Of a stretch of 64,000 nt of DNA, positions 49,200 through 58,472 are shown in pieces (the first letter of the stretch is position 1; each line of letters begins with the position of its first letter). The notes under the pieces were generated by a model, which was given only the letters and a program-made list of their open reading frames with translations, ran no database searches and was not told where the DNA came from. The stretch is from Flavobacterium agrisoli (lineage in GTDB: Bacteria; Bacteroidota; Bacteroidia; Flavobacteriales; Flavobacteriaceae). Location: positions 682,001 through 746,000 of the forward strand of contig NZ_JAEHFV010000002.1 of assembly GCF_016522065.1 (NCBI RefSeq), given 5' to 3'. The translations under genes were made by a program, and so were the position numbers.

Positions 49200-52100
49200 A
49201 TGAAGAGAATTTTACTATTGTTATTGGCTACAATAAATATTAATCAAGTATATGCCCAATGTGTTGCTCCTTCTAAAGAACAACCTGCTGAGGCAAAATG
49301 TGATGGTTTTAAAGCAAAGTGGGGTAATGTAAACAATGCAACGTATTATTTAGATGTTGCAACAAGTGCTGATTTTTCTACCAGTTCTATTTTACCCAAT
49401 TATAATAATTTTAATGTAGGTACTAATAGAGAAATTTTTTTAACAGGACTAGCTCCGGGTCAAAAGTATTATTATCGAGTAAGAGCAAATGGTGGTTGTG
49501 GGGCAGTAAGTGCTAATTCTGAATCTATGTTTTTTTCTACATTGTCATTATCCATTCCAATAACAAGAGAGCCTAGTGATCAGCAATGTAATGGGTTTAA
49601 AGCAACTTGGAATGCAGTGACAAATCCAAATGCTGAAGGGTATTATATAGATGTTGCTACGGATGTTAATTTTACGCCAAGCTCAATTTTGTCTGCTTAT
49701 AATAATAAACAGGTGGGTGGTCAAGAGGTAATTTTAACAGGTTTAACGCCAGGCACAATTTATTATTACAGAGTAAGAGCGACTTCTTCTAGTTGTGGAA
49801 CAAGTGAAAGCTCAATTCCAAAGATGTATTCTACTTCTGGTGCAGCTTCAATCTCATATCCATCAAGTCCTTATTGTAAGTCTATAACAGATACAAAGGC
49901 CGTAACACGAACGGGTACAACAGGAGGTTCTTATTCTGCTTCTCCTGCAGGACTAACTATTAACAGTTCAACAGGTACAATTACTCCTTCAACAAGTTCA
50001 CCAGGTAACTACACTGTTACCTATACATATAACGGTGGGAGTTGTTTTAATAATGCATCGCGCACAACTAGTACAACTGTGATAATTGCTTCCGTTCCAG
50101 CTACTCCTAGCGCTATAACTGTACCAACAACCAAATGCGCCAATACTACAGGAAATGCATTTAGCATAACACCTGTAAATGGTGCAACATCGTACACATG
50201 GTCGGTTACTGGTACAGGATGGGCAATCACTGGCGGAGGGTCAACTAATTCGGCTAACATCACCATAGGTTCTGGTCAAGGAACGGTTTCGGTGGTCGCT
50301 ACTAACAGTTGTGGTGCTAGTACACCATATTCAGTAACAATAACGCCAACAGCAACCAATACCGTAACTCAAGCCTCATCCTCACCATCCGTCTATCGTA
50401 ATGAAACCATGACAGCGATTACCCATTCCACCACTGGAGCAACAGGCATTGGTACTGCAACCGGTCTTCCAGCAGGAGTAACGGCTAGTTGGGCTAATAG
50501 CACCATTACCATTTCGGGTGCGCCAACAACGGCGGGGACTTTTAATTACAGTATACCCTTAACAGGGGGTTGTGGTTCGGTGACAGCTACGGGAACAATT
50601 ACCGTTTTGTCTTGTACTGCACCTTCACCTTTAGCACCTGGTGCTAACTACTGGAATGGTTATGTGTACAACTATACTGGTGACACTCCTGCTGCAACAA
50701 CTTATGTTGGAACTGTGGCGGAGAGTCCAATTTTTGATAGAAATGTAGGGGAAGCCACAATAACAGGAAATACCAGTGTTCGACCAAATGATTTTTGTAG
50801 AACAGCACAAACTGATAAATTTTTTGTAACCTATTTAATGAAAGTGACTATTGCTGAAACAGGAATTTATAATTTTACTGTAGGTGGCGATGATGGTTAT
50901 CGTTTGTATGTTGGTGATGAAACTACTCCAGTTATGAGTAATTGGCAGGACCATGATTACACGACTACAGCTGCACAAAAACACTTAACGGCTGGTGAAC
51001 ATTTATTTAGATTAGAATATTACGAAAATTTACGTGTTTCTAGGGTGAGTTTCTCCTATGGTTTAACCAAAGGCGATGGCGTAAATTTACCTTTTGGAGA
51101 TAGGGTGTGGAATGTGTATGGTTTTACTAAGCCAAGTTTAGATTTTGCCGCCCCAATTTTAAAAGCTAGTTATGCCGGTTATTATGTAGATGCAAATCGG
51201 GATATCAATTCGCAAGCTTTTTGGAATAAAACTACCTCGCCTTCAAATTACACTAATTGGCAAGGTGCTCCAATTCAAAATGATAATTTTACAGTAAGTT
51301 ACCGCCGTAAGGGGTTTGAGTGTGGGTATTATCAAATTAAGCTTGTCAATGCCGATGATGATGTAGAAGTATATATTAATGGAGAAAGAAAATACCAACT
51401 TAGCAGTGGCTACGGTAAAGAAGCAGAATTCATAAATGCTGGAGAAAAGTATCTTTTAAACGAAACAACCGAAATGGAAGTACGCTTAAAAGAAAATGGA
51501 GGGTTTGCTAATGTTGCATTTAATTTTGAAAAAGTTGATTTTATCTATGATGGCATAACTACCCCGCCTTCAGGTGCAGCTATTACTATTGAAGATAATA
51601 TAACCTTGGCTAGTGATTTAGAAGTATGCTCTTGCACGATTACAGCAGGTAAAATTTTGACTGTTCCGGCAAATAGAACTTTAACAGTTATAAATAAAAT
51701 AGATATCAACGAAAACGGAAAATTAGTAATAGCAGATAAAGGTTCATTGTTACAAAACGAAGCATCAACTTTTACCCAGATAACGCCTGGTTCTTTTATT
51801 TACAAACGTACCTCTGCACCAATGAAGAATTATGACTATACCTATTGGTCGTCATCAGTTGTCGGGCAAACAGCCAAAGCTTTGTCGCCCAATACCTATC
51901 GCTCTGATTACTACTATTGGAAAAATGGTTGGGTATTTTGGACGGGATTGATGCAAGCAGGAAAAGGTTATATTATTGCCGTGCCAAGACCAGGAACTTA
52001 CAGTAATAACGAAGTAGCTTTTGCTTCTGGTAAAACATATAGTCAACCGGTACAATTTATAGGAGTGCCTAATAATGGAACTATAACAACCCAAACTCCT

Positions 52101-53126
52101 CTAGGGAGTAAAGATTATTTGGTAGGTAATCCATATCCTTCGGCTATCGATGCGGAACAGTTTTTAGAAGATAACAAGAACAGTATCAAAGGGTCTCTTT
52201 ACATTTGGAACAATAGCGATCCATCATTAACGGGTAAAAATTTAAATAATAATGATTACAAAGTGTATAATGCAGTCGGCATTACAAAAACACAAATGAA
52301 CGATACTGGTTTAGAAAGCTCAAATAATTTTGAAATTGCTGGGGGACAAGCATTCTTTGTCCAGACCATGCCTACAACAACTGGTGAGGTAATATTTAAT
52401 AATGGAATGCGTCGTAAGGCAAAAACAGGTCAAAATTCAAAAACCAATAGCGATAAAAGCCGTATTTGGTTAAATTTAACCAACGAGCAAGGTGCTTTTA
52501 AGCAATTGTTAGTAGGGTACGTGCCAGAAGCAACCAATGAATACGAACCGCTTTACGATGCCGAAACCTATAATGGTAACGCCTATGTTAATTTTTACAG
52601 TTTGGCGCAAAACAAAACCTTGACTATTCAAGGGCGTTTGTGGCCATTTTCAAATAGCGATGTAATTCCGTTAGGGTATTCATCCACCATTGCTGGCAAT
52701 TTTACTATTGCTATAGACGAAACCGATGGCGATTTAACCAATCAAGCCGTGTTTATCGAAGACAAATTAACCGGAATCACCTATAATTTACGCAAAGCGG
52801 GCTACACCTTTGCCACGGATCAAGGGACTTTTAACGATCGTTTCGTGCTAAAATACAGTACAACCACTTTAGGGAATGATGATTTTGAAAAAGTTGCAAA
52901 TGGGGTAACCGTTTCTGTGGCCAATAAAAATATTCGTATTGAGGCAAATGCCGAAACAATGGCCAAAGTGTGGGTGTATAATATGTCGGGAAAAGTGCTG
53001 TACAGCAAAGAACGAATTGGTCAAACACAGTTACAAATTGCAAACCTCAAACTTGCCAATCAAGTATTGGTAGTGAAAGTGGAATTGGAAAATGGGGCAG
53101 TGGTAACGCGTAAAATAGTTTTTTAA
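49200..53126 (+). CDS. Large secreted surface protein, FN3 and PA14 domains, T9SS-type C-terminus
   Basis: This 1308-residue protein has a signal peptide (RILLLLLATININQVYAQ). Two fibronectin type III-like domains follow (about 20-110 and 115-210). Ser/Thr/Gly-rich Ig/PKD-like repeats come next (about 230-460), then a PA14-type domain (about 480-620: GIYNFTVGGDDGYRLYVGDE). A second half shared with the next gene ends in a T9SS sorting-type domain (WVYNMSGKVLYSKE, VVKVELENGAVVTRKIVF). It is likely displayed on the outer membrane or released. I chose ATG 49200, which begins the signal peptide. Confidence 0.87.
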   Translation: MKRILLLLLATININQVYAQCVAPSKEQPAEAKCDGFKAKWGNVNNATYYLDVATSADFSTSSILPNYNNFNVGTNREIFLTGLAPGQKYYYRVRANGGCGAVSANSESMFFSTLSLSIPITREPSDQQCNGFKATWNAVTNPNAEGYYIDVATDVNFTPSSILSAYNNKQVGGQEVILTGLTPGTIYYYRVRATSSSCGTSESSIPKMYSTSGAASISYPSSPYCKSITDTKAVTRTGTTGGSYSASPAGLTINSSTGTITPSTSSPGNYTVTYTYNGGSCFNNASRTTSTTVIIASVPATPSAITVPTTKCANTTGNAFSITPVNGATSYTWSVTGTGWAITGGGSTNSANITIGSGQGTVSVVATNSCGASTPYSVTITPTATNTVTQASSSPSVYRNETMTAITHSTTGATGIGTATGLPAGVTASWANSTITISGAPTTAGTFNYSIPLTGGCGSVTATGTITVLSCTAPSPLAPGANYWNGYVYNYTGDTPAATTYVGTVAESPIFDRNVGEATITGNTSVRPNDFCRTAQTDKFFVTYLMKVTIAETGIYNFTVGGDDGYRLYVGDETTPVMSNWQDHDYTTTAAQKHLTAGEHLFRLEYYENLRVSRVSFSYGLTKGDGVNLPFGDRVWNVYGFTKPSLDFAAPILKASYAGYYVDANRDINSQAFWNKTTSPSNYTNWQGAPIQNDNFTVSYRRKGFECGYYQIKLVNADDDVEVYINGERKYQLSSGYGKEAEFINAGEKYLLNETTEMEVRLKENGGFANVAFNFEKVDFIYDGITTPPSGAAITIEDNITLASDLEVCSCTITAGKILTVPANRTLTVINKIDINENGKLVIADKGSLLQNEASTFTQITPGSFIYKRTSAPMKNYDYTYWSSSVVGQTAKALSPNTYRSDYYYWKNGWVFWTGLMQAGKGYIIAVPRPGTYSNNEVAFASGKTYSQPVQFIGVPNNGTITTQTPLGSKDYLVGNPYPSAIDAEQFLEDNKNSIKGSLYIWNNSDPSLTGKNLNNNDYKVYNAVGITKTQMNDTGLESSNNFEIAGGQAFFVQTMPTTTGEVIFNNGMRRKAKTGQNSKTNSDKSRIWLNLTNEQGAFKQLLVGYVPEATNEYEPLYDAETYNGNAYVNFYSLAQNKTLTIQGRLWPFSNSDVIPLGYSSTIAGNFTIAIDETDGDLTNQAVFIEDKLTGITYNLRKAGYTFATDQGTFNDRFVLKYSTTTLGNDDFEKVANGVTVSVANKNIRIEANAETMAKVWVYNMSGKVLYSKERIGQTQLQIANLKLANQVLVVKVELENGAVVTRKIVF

Positions 53127-53385
53127 ATAGTGAATAGTGAATAGTGAGGAGTGAAGAGTTATAAGACTTGAGTTTTGAGATAGTTGTCAGTTCGAGCGCA
53201 GTCGAGAACCACAGCAAATATGAGCAATCGGCCATCAGCAGTCAGTCATCAGCAATGAGCCATCAGCCCACCGCCCACCGCCCACCGCCGAAAGAGCCAA
53301 CAACTATCAACTACCAACCAGCAACTTGTTAAAAAAAAATCCCTATTTTTGGCGCAATTATATACCCATTGATACCGTATTACTT
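53127..53385. other. Repeat-rich spacer with promoter of the second surface protein
   Basis: It starts with GTGAATAGTGAATAGTGA-like repeats, then an inverted repeat TTCGAGCGCAGTCGAGAA (53191-53208), then repeated CATCAGC/CCACCGCC words. A -7 box TATTTTTG (53344-53351) with a TTG at 53326 precedes ATG 53386. Confidence 0.6.
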
Positions 53386-56151
53386 ATGAATATAAAATTA
53401 TTTTTTAGCGTTGTGTTTTTGGTTGTGGTGCAAGCAACAGTAAAGGCTGCTACTTTCACTTCAATAAAATCAGGAGATTGGAATGATCCTGAAACTTGGA
53501 ATACAAGTGGAAGCACAGTTCCTTCAAATACTGATAATGTAAAAATTGGAACAGCGCATACTATTACTATAACAGCAAATGCCGCTTGTGCTTCAATTGA
53601 GTTGGATTCAAATTCGGGTTATTTAAATGTTAATTCGGGAATTATTTTAACAATTTTCGGTAGAATTTATGTTAATTCCTCGAATTCTAGTATAAGGGAA
53701 TTGTATTTGTTAGGAATGGGAACTATAAATTGTGTAAGTATAGATGTTGGTGATTCTTCAAGTCCAAATACCTCAAGTCCTCCAACAAAAATTTATTCAA
53801 CAATTACAAACCTAAATATAACTGGCGATTTATCACTTTATAGTAGTGTCTATGCTTCCAACCAAACTAATAATGCAACTTTTAGTCATGAAGCAGGTAC
53901 TGTAAAAATTGGAGGTCAAATAAAAACAACGAATACTGCACCAAGTGTGTCTACTTTGACTATGCCAACCTTTTCAACTCCTATTACCTTTAATCCTGGC
54001 ACGGGAGCAATTACATATCCCGCTGCTTCTTATGATAAAACTTTGGTATTGTCTTATGCCAATCCAGTAGCAATAAGTTCAGGGGCTGTTGTTAATTTAA
54101 GTGGTTTGAAAGCAACCGTTAATTACAATGCTACTAATCAAACTGTTTACACAACAACCTATAATAATTTAACGCTTTCAGGCAGCGGTGCTAAAACCTT
54201 CGGAGCAACTACTATTGTAAATAATAACCTTACCATTGCTTCTGGTGTGGTTGCCAATTTAGGCGCAGGATTAAATCATACCGCGAAGTTATTAACTTTA
54301 GGGAATACTATAAAAAATAGAGGTACTTGGGGTACTACTGCGTCATCGGCTGCTAATAAAAATGATGTTTTTTTTAGTAATACTGGTATTGTCACCGTTA
54401 GTGAAGAGTGTACAGGTGAGACCAAAACTTGGGATGGTACAGCTTGGTCGGGAGTTACCAAGCCGACTATTAATGACCATGTTGATTTTAATGGTAATTA
54501 TGATTCAGGAAAAGATGGTGGTAGTGTAGAGGCTTGTAGTTGTCACATAGCAGACCAAACAAATGCAAAAGTTGTTTTTAAATCGGGTCATACTTTTACA
54601 GTTGCTAATCGGTTGGATGTGAATACAGCTAATTTTGGTATAGGGTCTAATGGCGTTTTAACATTTGAGGATGGAGCTAGTTTGGTGCAGCTTAATGATG
54701 AGTCTAATACAGGGGTTATAACTTACACACGTAATTCTGAACCAATGAAATACTTGGATTATACCTACTGGTCGTCTCCGATAAAAGATCAAAATGCTAG
54801 AGCGTTATCACCAGATACGTTTAAAGATGATGCGCAGGGGTATAGAGGTTATAAAGTTGATAATGGCGCTTGGAAAGCCATAACGGATACTGAAATAATG
54901 CAGCCAGGTGTAGGTTACATTATTCAGGCTCCTAGACAAGTAACCTTTCCTTATACAGAAATAGCAGATTTTAAAGGTGTCCCAAATAATGGCCCAGTTG
55001 CGGTGCCTTTATCTGTCTGGAATTGGAATTTAATAGGGAATCCATATCCATCAGCCATTAGTGCAGATGATTTTATTTTAGCCAATCAAAATGATATATT
55101 AGGGACACTAAGTTTTTGGACACACAATACGCCACCTGCCCACATAGATGACCCTGCTAACCCTGATTATAACAGTCAATATTATTATAATTATACTGCA
55201 GATGATTATGCAATGTATAGTCTTGTAGGTGGAACTGAAACCAATCCTACGCTTCCCGGTGAAGGCCTTCCAGCAGAAAGTGACGTCGATAATAAAGTGC
55301 CTTCAGGTTTTATTGCGGCAGGGCAATCTTTTATTGTGTGTTCGGTAGAAGATTATACTGTAGATGGTGGAGACGGTTATGCTAACTTTACCAATGACAT
55401 GCGAGTGGTTGGGAATAATACTCAATTTTTTAAATTTAGAAAATCTACCGCTTTAGAAAAACATCGTGTTTGGTTAAATTTAACTAATAGTCAAGGACTT
55501 TTTAAACAAATACTAATTGGCTATGTAGAAGGGGCTACCAATTCCCACGATAATTTATATGATGGTTTCGTTTATAACGGAAATGTATACGCTAATTTTT
55601 ATAGTATTAATGAGGCAACTGATTACACTATACAAGGACGGGAATTGCCATTTTCAAAGGATGACTTGGTGCCACTTGGTTTTAGCTTAAATTTAGGAAA
55701 CAAACCTAATGTAGTGAGAACTTTTAAAATTGGTATAGATCATGTTGATGGAGATTTAGCCAATCAGCCTATTTACTTAGAAGATAAAATAGAGAAAAAA
55801 GTTTGGGATTTACGTAAGGGTGATTATGTTTTTACATCTTTAGATGGTGTTTATAATGATCGTTTTGTCTTAAAATATACCAATACTTCATTAGGTATAG
55901 ATAAAATAGAATCTGATGTGAATAAACTGACGGTGTTGGTAAAAAATAAAATAATTACAATTGATAGTAAAGCAGATAACATTAAAAAAGTAGTTGTTTT
56001 TGATATTTCAGGAAAAATAATTTTCAAGAGCGACAAAGTAAATAATTCTGTTTTAGAAATTTCAAATTTGAAAAGTGCAAATCAGGTAATAATTGTTAAA
56101 GTGATTTTAGAAAGTGGGAAGATTCAAACAACGAAAGTAGTTTTTAAGTAG
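53386..56151 (+). CDS. Large secreted surface protein, T9SS-type C-terminus, paralogue of the preceding gene
   Basis: This 921-residue protein has signal IKLFFSVVFLVVVQATVKA. The N-terminal half is beta-solenoid-like, starting FTSIKSGDWNDPETWNTSG, a motif of G8-like surface proteins. Its C-terminal half of about 450 residues is clearly homologous to that of the preceding protein: TYWSSPIKDQNARALSPDTF against TYWSSSVVGQTAKALSPNTY, then VGYIIQAPRQVTF and NPYPSAI. The end VVVFDISGKIIFKSD and VIIVKVILESGKIQTTKVVFK is the T9SS domain. Confidence 0.87.
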   Translation: MNIKLFFSVVFLVVVQATVKAATFTSIKSGDWNDPETWNTSGSTVPSNTDNVKIGTAHTITITANAACASIELDSNSGYLNVNSGIILTIFGRIYVNSSNSSIRELYLLGMGTINCVSIDVGDSSSPNTSSPPTKIYSTITNLNITGDLSLYSSVYASNQTNNATFSHEAGTVKIGGQIKTTNTAPSVSTLTMPTFSTPITFNPGTGAITYPAASYDKTLVLSYANPVAISSGAVVNLSGLKATVNYNATNQTVYTTTYNNLTLSGSGAKTFGATTIVNNNLTIASGVVANLGAGLNHTAKLLTLGNTIKNRGTWGTTASSAANKNDVFFSNTGIVTVSEECTGETKTWDGTAWSGVTKPTINDHVDFNGNYDSGKDGGSVEACSCHIADQTNAKVVFKSGHTFTVANRLDVNTANFGIGSNGVLTFEDGASLVQLNDESNTGVITYTRNSEPMKYLDYTYWSSPIKDQNARALSPDTFKDDAQGYRGYKVDNGAWKAITDTEIMQPGVGYIIQAPRQVTFPYTEIADFKGVPNNGPVAVPLSVWNWNLIGNPYPSAISADDFILANQNDILGTLSFWTHNTPPAHIDDPANPDYNSQYYYNYTADDYAMYSLVGGTETNPTLPGEGLPAESDVDNKVPSGFIAAGQSFIVCSVEDYTVDGGDGYANFTNDMRVVGNNTQFFKFRKSTALEKHRVWLNLTNSQGLFKQILIGYVEGATNSHDNLYDGFVYNGNVYANFYSINEATDYTIQGRELPFSKDDLVPLGFSLNLGNKPNVVRTFKIGIDHVDGDLANQPIYLEDKIEKKVWDLRKGDYVFTSLDGVYNDRFVLKYTNTSLGIDKIESDVNKLTVLVKNKIITIDSKADNIKKVVVFDISGKIIFKSDKVNNSVLEISNLKSANQVIIVKVILESGKIQTTKVVFK

Positions 56152-56283
56152 ACCTATAGGTTTCAGAGATAAAAGAACAATATTATAGTAGTTGTATAGT
56201 TTTGTTAGTGTTGTAATAGATAATTGTAAAAGTAGAATCCATTTTGTGTTTTTTTATCTTAAAAAAAACCATATTTTTTAATT

Positions 56284-56502
56284 ATGAAGCAAAGAAAATA
56301 TAAAGTGTTATTGGTTTTGTTGTTCTTTTTAGGGTCGACTAGCAATTTTTTTGCAGCGCCAAATCCGCCAGGGCCAATAATTAAGCCTCCAGGAGAACCT
56401 GCCCCAATCAACAACCACATCGGTTTGATAGTAGTGGTTGCCTTCCTTTTTGGTTTATACATGATACACAAATATACCCAAAAGCAAAAAGCACAAAATT
56501 AA
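56284..56502 (+). CDS. Small signal-peptide protein with exosortase-like C-terminal tail
   Basis: This 72-residue protein has a signal peptide (VLLVLLFFLGSTSNFFA), a short proline-rich linker (PNPPGPIIKPPGEPAPINNH), a transmembrane helix (IGLIVVVAFLFGLYMI) and a basic end (HKYTQKQK). The PIN/PID-like motif, membrane helix and basic tail look like PEP-CTERM/PID-CTERM sorting signals. It follows the two T9SS proteins and has a terminator behind it. Confidence 0.65.
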   Translation: MKQRKYKVLLVLLFFLGSTSNFFAAPNPPGPIIKPPGEPAPINNHIGLIVVVAFLFGLYMIHKYTQKQKAQN

Positions 56503-56525
56503 AATAGCGTCGCGTTATCGTACCA

Positions 56526-56560
56526 ACCCTTTCAGAGTTTGGAACTCTGAAAGGGTTTTT
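56526..56560 (+). terminator. Terminator after the small gene
   Basis: AACCCTTTCAGAGTT/ACTCTGAAAGGGTT long stem with a short GGA-type loop and T run. Confidence 0.85.
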
Positions 56561-56619
56561 CAATTCTACAATCTATTCACGATTCACTACTCACGCAAGA
56601 CTAAAAAAACCAAACGCCA

Positions 56620-56840
56620 CAGTAAGTCACCTCGAGCCCAGCCGAGAGGCCAGATTAAGAAAATAACGTCCGTCACCTCGAGTGTTTTTTATGTAGTGCA
56701 ACGTAATAAAAAACGTATCGAGAGGTTTTTCGCCCGAGCAAAGGAAAAAGAAATCCCAACACGCTTATGTCCAATGCCAAAAGCCTAATACCCACAGTAT
56801 GTCACCTCGACGAAGGAGAGGTCTCATAAAGTATGAAGTT
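56620..56840. repeat. Dispersed CCTCGAG-type inverted repeats
   Basis: Variants of GTCACCTCGAG...TCGAGAGG occur at about 56626, 56673 (with a long palindromic insert TTTTTTATGTAGTGCAACGT), 56800 and again near 57718. A related core is at 53191. These are intergenic repeats, not genes. The remaining part of the 495-bp gap has only simple CACAACTCACAATTCAC-like words. Confidence 0.65.
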
Positions 56841-56970
56841 CCTAGTTTCAAACTCAATTCTGCAATCTTCTTCACTCCTCACTTGAACTATTCACAATTC
56901 ACAACTCACAATTCACTCCTTACACAAGACTAAAAATCCGTAATCTATAAATTCATGTATAAAAAAGATA

Positions 56971-56978
56971 TACCTTTG
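56971..56978 (+). promoter_or_regulatory. -7 box of the toxin-antitoxin pair
   Basis: TACCTTTG matches TAnnTTTG, 19 bp before the antitoxin ATG. Confidence 0.5.
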
Positions 56979-56997
56979 TGATATCAAATTAAAGCAC

Positions 56998-57228
56998 ATG
57001 AAAACAGTATCACTTAAAATAGATGATTCGATATTCGGAGAAACTGAAAAAATTCTTTCAAAAATAAGTATTCCTAGAAATAGGTATATAAATGAAGCAA
57101 TAGAATATTATAACAAAGTTCAGAAAAGACAAATTTTAGAAAAGCGACTTAAAGCGGAATCTGAATTGGTAAAAATAGAGTCAATGAAAGTGGTAAAAGA
57201 CTTTGAAAAAATGGACTATGCAGATTAA
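56998..57228 (+). CDS. Antitoxin-like protein of a MazEF-type pair
   Basis: This 76-residue protein begins with a ribbon-helix-helix-like unit (KTVSLKIDDSIFGETEKIL, PRNRYINEAIEYYNK) followed by a long charged helix that would wrap the toxin. The end overlaps the toxin start by 11 bp, the classic antitoxin-first arrangement. Confidence 0.8.
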   Translation: MKTVSLKIDDSIFGETEKILSKISIPRNRYINEAIEYYNKVQKRQILEKRLKAESELVKIESMKVVKDFEKMDYAD

Positions 57229-57565
57229 TCAATATGAAATTTGGATTGCCGACTTAAATCCTCAAATAGGGATTGAAACGGGTAAATCGAGACTTGTATT
57301 AGTTGTTCAAACAGATCTTTTAAATAAAATCGCACATCCATCAACAATCGTTTGTCCAATAACTACAAATGTTCAAGAGGATGCTGATATTCTAAGAGTG
57401 CATCTTAAAAAAGGAATGGCCAATTTACATGAAGATTGTGATATAATGATGGATCAAATTCGAGCAATTGACAATAAAAGATTAAGCAAAAAAATAGGGA
57501 AATTACCAAGTGATTTAATAGAAAAAATAAAAGAAAACATACGGATAATTATGGATTTAGAATAA
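57218..57565 (+). CDS. MazF/PemK-family toxin
   Basis: This 115-residue protein belongs to the MazF/PemK/CcdB fold of sequence-specific mRNA interferases. Landmarks are NQYEIWIADLNPQIGIETGKSR (in pieces: YEIWIADLNP, GIETGKSR), VLVVQTDLLN, TIVCPITTN and EDCDIMMDQIRAIDNKRL. I chose ATG 57218; the earlier TTG 57203 would add MKKWT. It is normally repressed and neutralised by the antitoxin encoded before it. Confidence 0.88.
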   Translation: MQINQYEIWIADLNPQIGIETGKSRLVLVVQTDLLNKIAHPSTIVCPITTNVQEDADILRVHLKKGMANLHEDCDIMMDQIRAIDNKRLSKKIGKLPSDLIEKIKENIRIIMDLE

Positions 57566-57829
57566 GCAAGATGACCCAATCCATTGGCTCTTGTCCCCTA
57601 TGCAATTTCGCAGAATAGCCGTTTTTCACCGTATTTTTCCTAAAACAAAATGCTAGTCTTCGTAAGTCTCTTAAAGAAAAGTAGTGCCTAATACCAAGAG
57701 AGTAAACATATAAATTTGTCACCTCGAGTCCAGTCGAGAGGCTATAAAAAGTATGAGTCTCCCAGTTTCAAACTCAATATCTACAATCTAGTTACCCACA
57801 ACCCACAACCCACAACCCACCCCTCAAAA
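57566..57829. other. Repeat-containing spacer between mazF and ribE
   Basis: Contains one CCTCGAG/TCGAGAGG inverted repeat (57720-57740) and CCCACAACCCACAACCCAC words. No gene seen. Confidence 0.5.
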
Positions 57830-58414
57830 CTACTTCTTATACAATCGAGAAACATACTTCCCAATCACATCAAACTCTAAATTCACCACCGTACCCACTT
57901 CAAAAGCATTAAAATTAGTATGCTCAAAAGTATACGGAATAATCGAGACGCTAAATTGGTTGTTTTTGGAGTTTACTACCGTTAAACTCACACCGTTTAC
58001 GGTAATAGATCCTTTTTCGATGGTGATATTATGTAAAGCGGCATCATATTCAAACGTATAATTCCAGCTGCCGTTGGCGTTTTCTATGGCAATGCAAGTT
58101 CCGGTTTGGTCTACATGACCTTGTACAATATGCCCATCCAAACGGTCGCCCAATTTCATGGCGCGTTCCAAGTTTACCAAATGACCCACTTGCCATTGGC
58201 CAATATTGGTTTTCTGAATGGTTTCGGCTATGGCAGTCACCGTATACTGTGTGTTGGCTAAGGCTACAACCGTAAGGCAAATGCCATTATGCGCCACACT
58301 TTGGTCTATTTGCAATTCCGAGCTAATGGTCGAGTCAATCGTAAGATGAAGATTGTCTTGTTCGGCTTCAATTTGCACCACGCGACCTAGGGTTTCTATA
58401 ATTCCGGTAAACAT
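57830..58414 (-). CDS. ribE: Riboflavin synthase, alpha subunit
   Basis: This 194-residue enzyme dismutates two 6,7-dimethyl-8-ribityllumazine molecules to riboflavin. It consists of two lumazine-binding barrels, each with the expected segments: MFTGIIETLGRV, HNGICLTVVAL and GHIVQGHVDQTG, then GSITVNGVSLTVV. Length and start match the family. It is divergent from pdxA with a 58-bp gap. No FMN riboswitch is seen upstream. Confidence 0.94.
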   Translation of the reverse strand: MFTGIIETLGRVVQIEAEQDNLHLTIDSTISSELQIDQSVAHNGICLTVVALANTQYTVTAIAETIQKTNIGQWQVGHLVNLERAMKLGDRLDGHIVQGHVDQTGTCIAIENANGSWNYTFEYDAALHNITIEKGSITVNGVSLTVVNSKNNQFSVSIIPYTFEHTNFNAFEVGTVVNLEFDVIGKYVSRLYKK

Positions 58415-58430
58415 TCTGATTTTATTTTAC

Positions 58431-58438
58431 TAAATTTG
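58431..58438 (+). promoter_or_regulatory. -7 box of pdxA
   Basis: TAAATTTG matches TAnnTTTG and lies 34 bp before the pdxA ATG. Confidence 0.5.
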
Positions 58439-58472
58439 TAACATCAAAATTAGTAATAAATAACCGCCAGAC

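Noticed and set aside
53127..53325. CRISPR array or tandem satellite
   Set aside because: The repeated words (GTGAATA, CATCAGC, CCACCGCC) differ in length and have no constant spacer size.
58415..58472. FMN riboswitch upstream of ribE
   Set aside because: The 58-bp gap is far too short and lacks the conserved RFN-element blocks.
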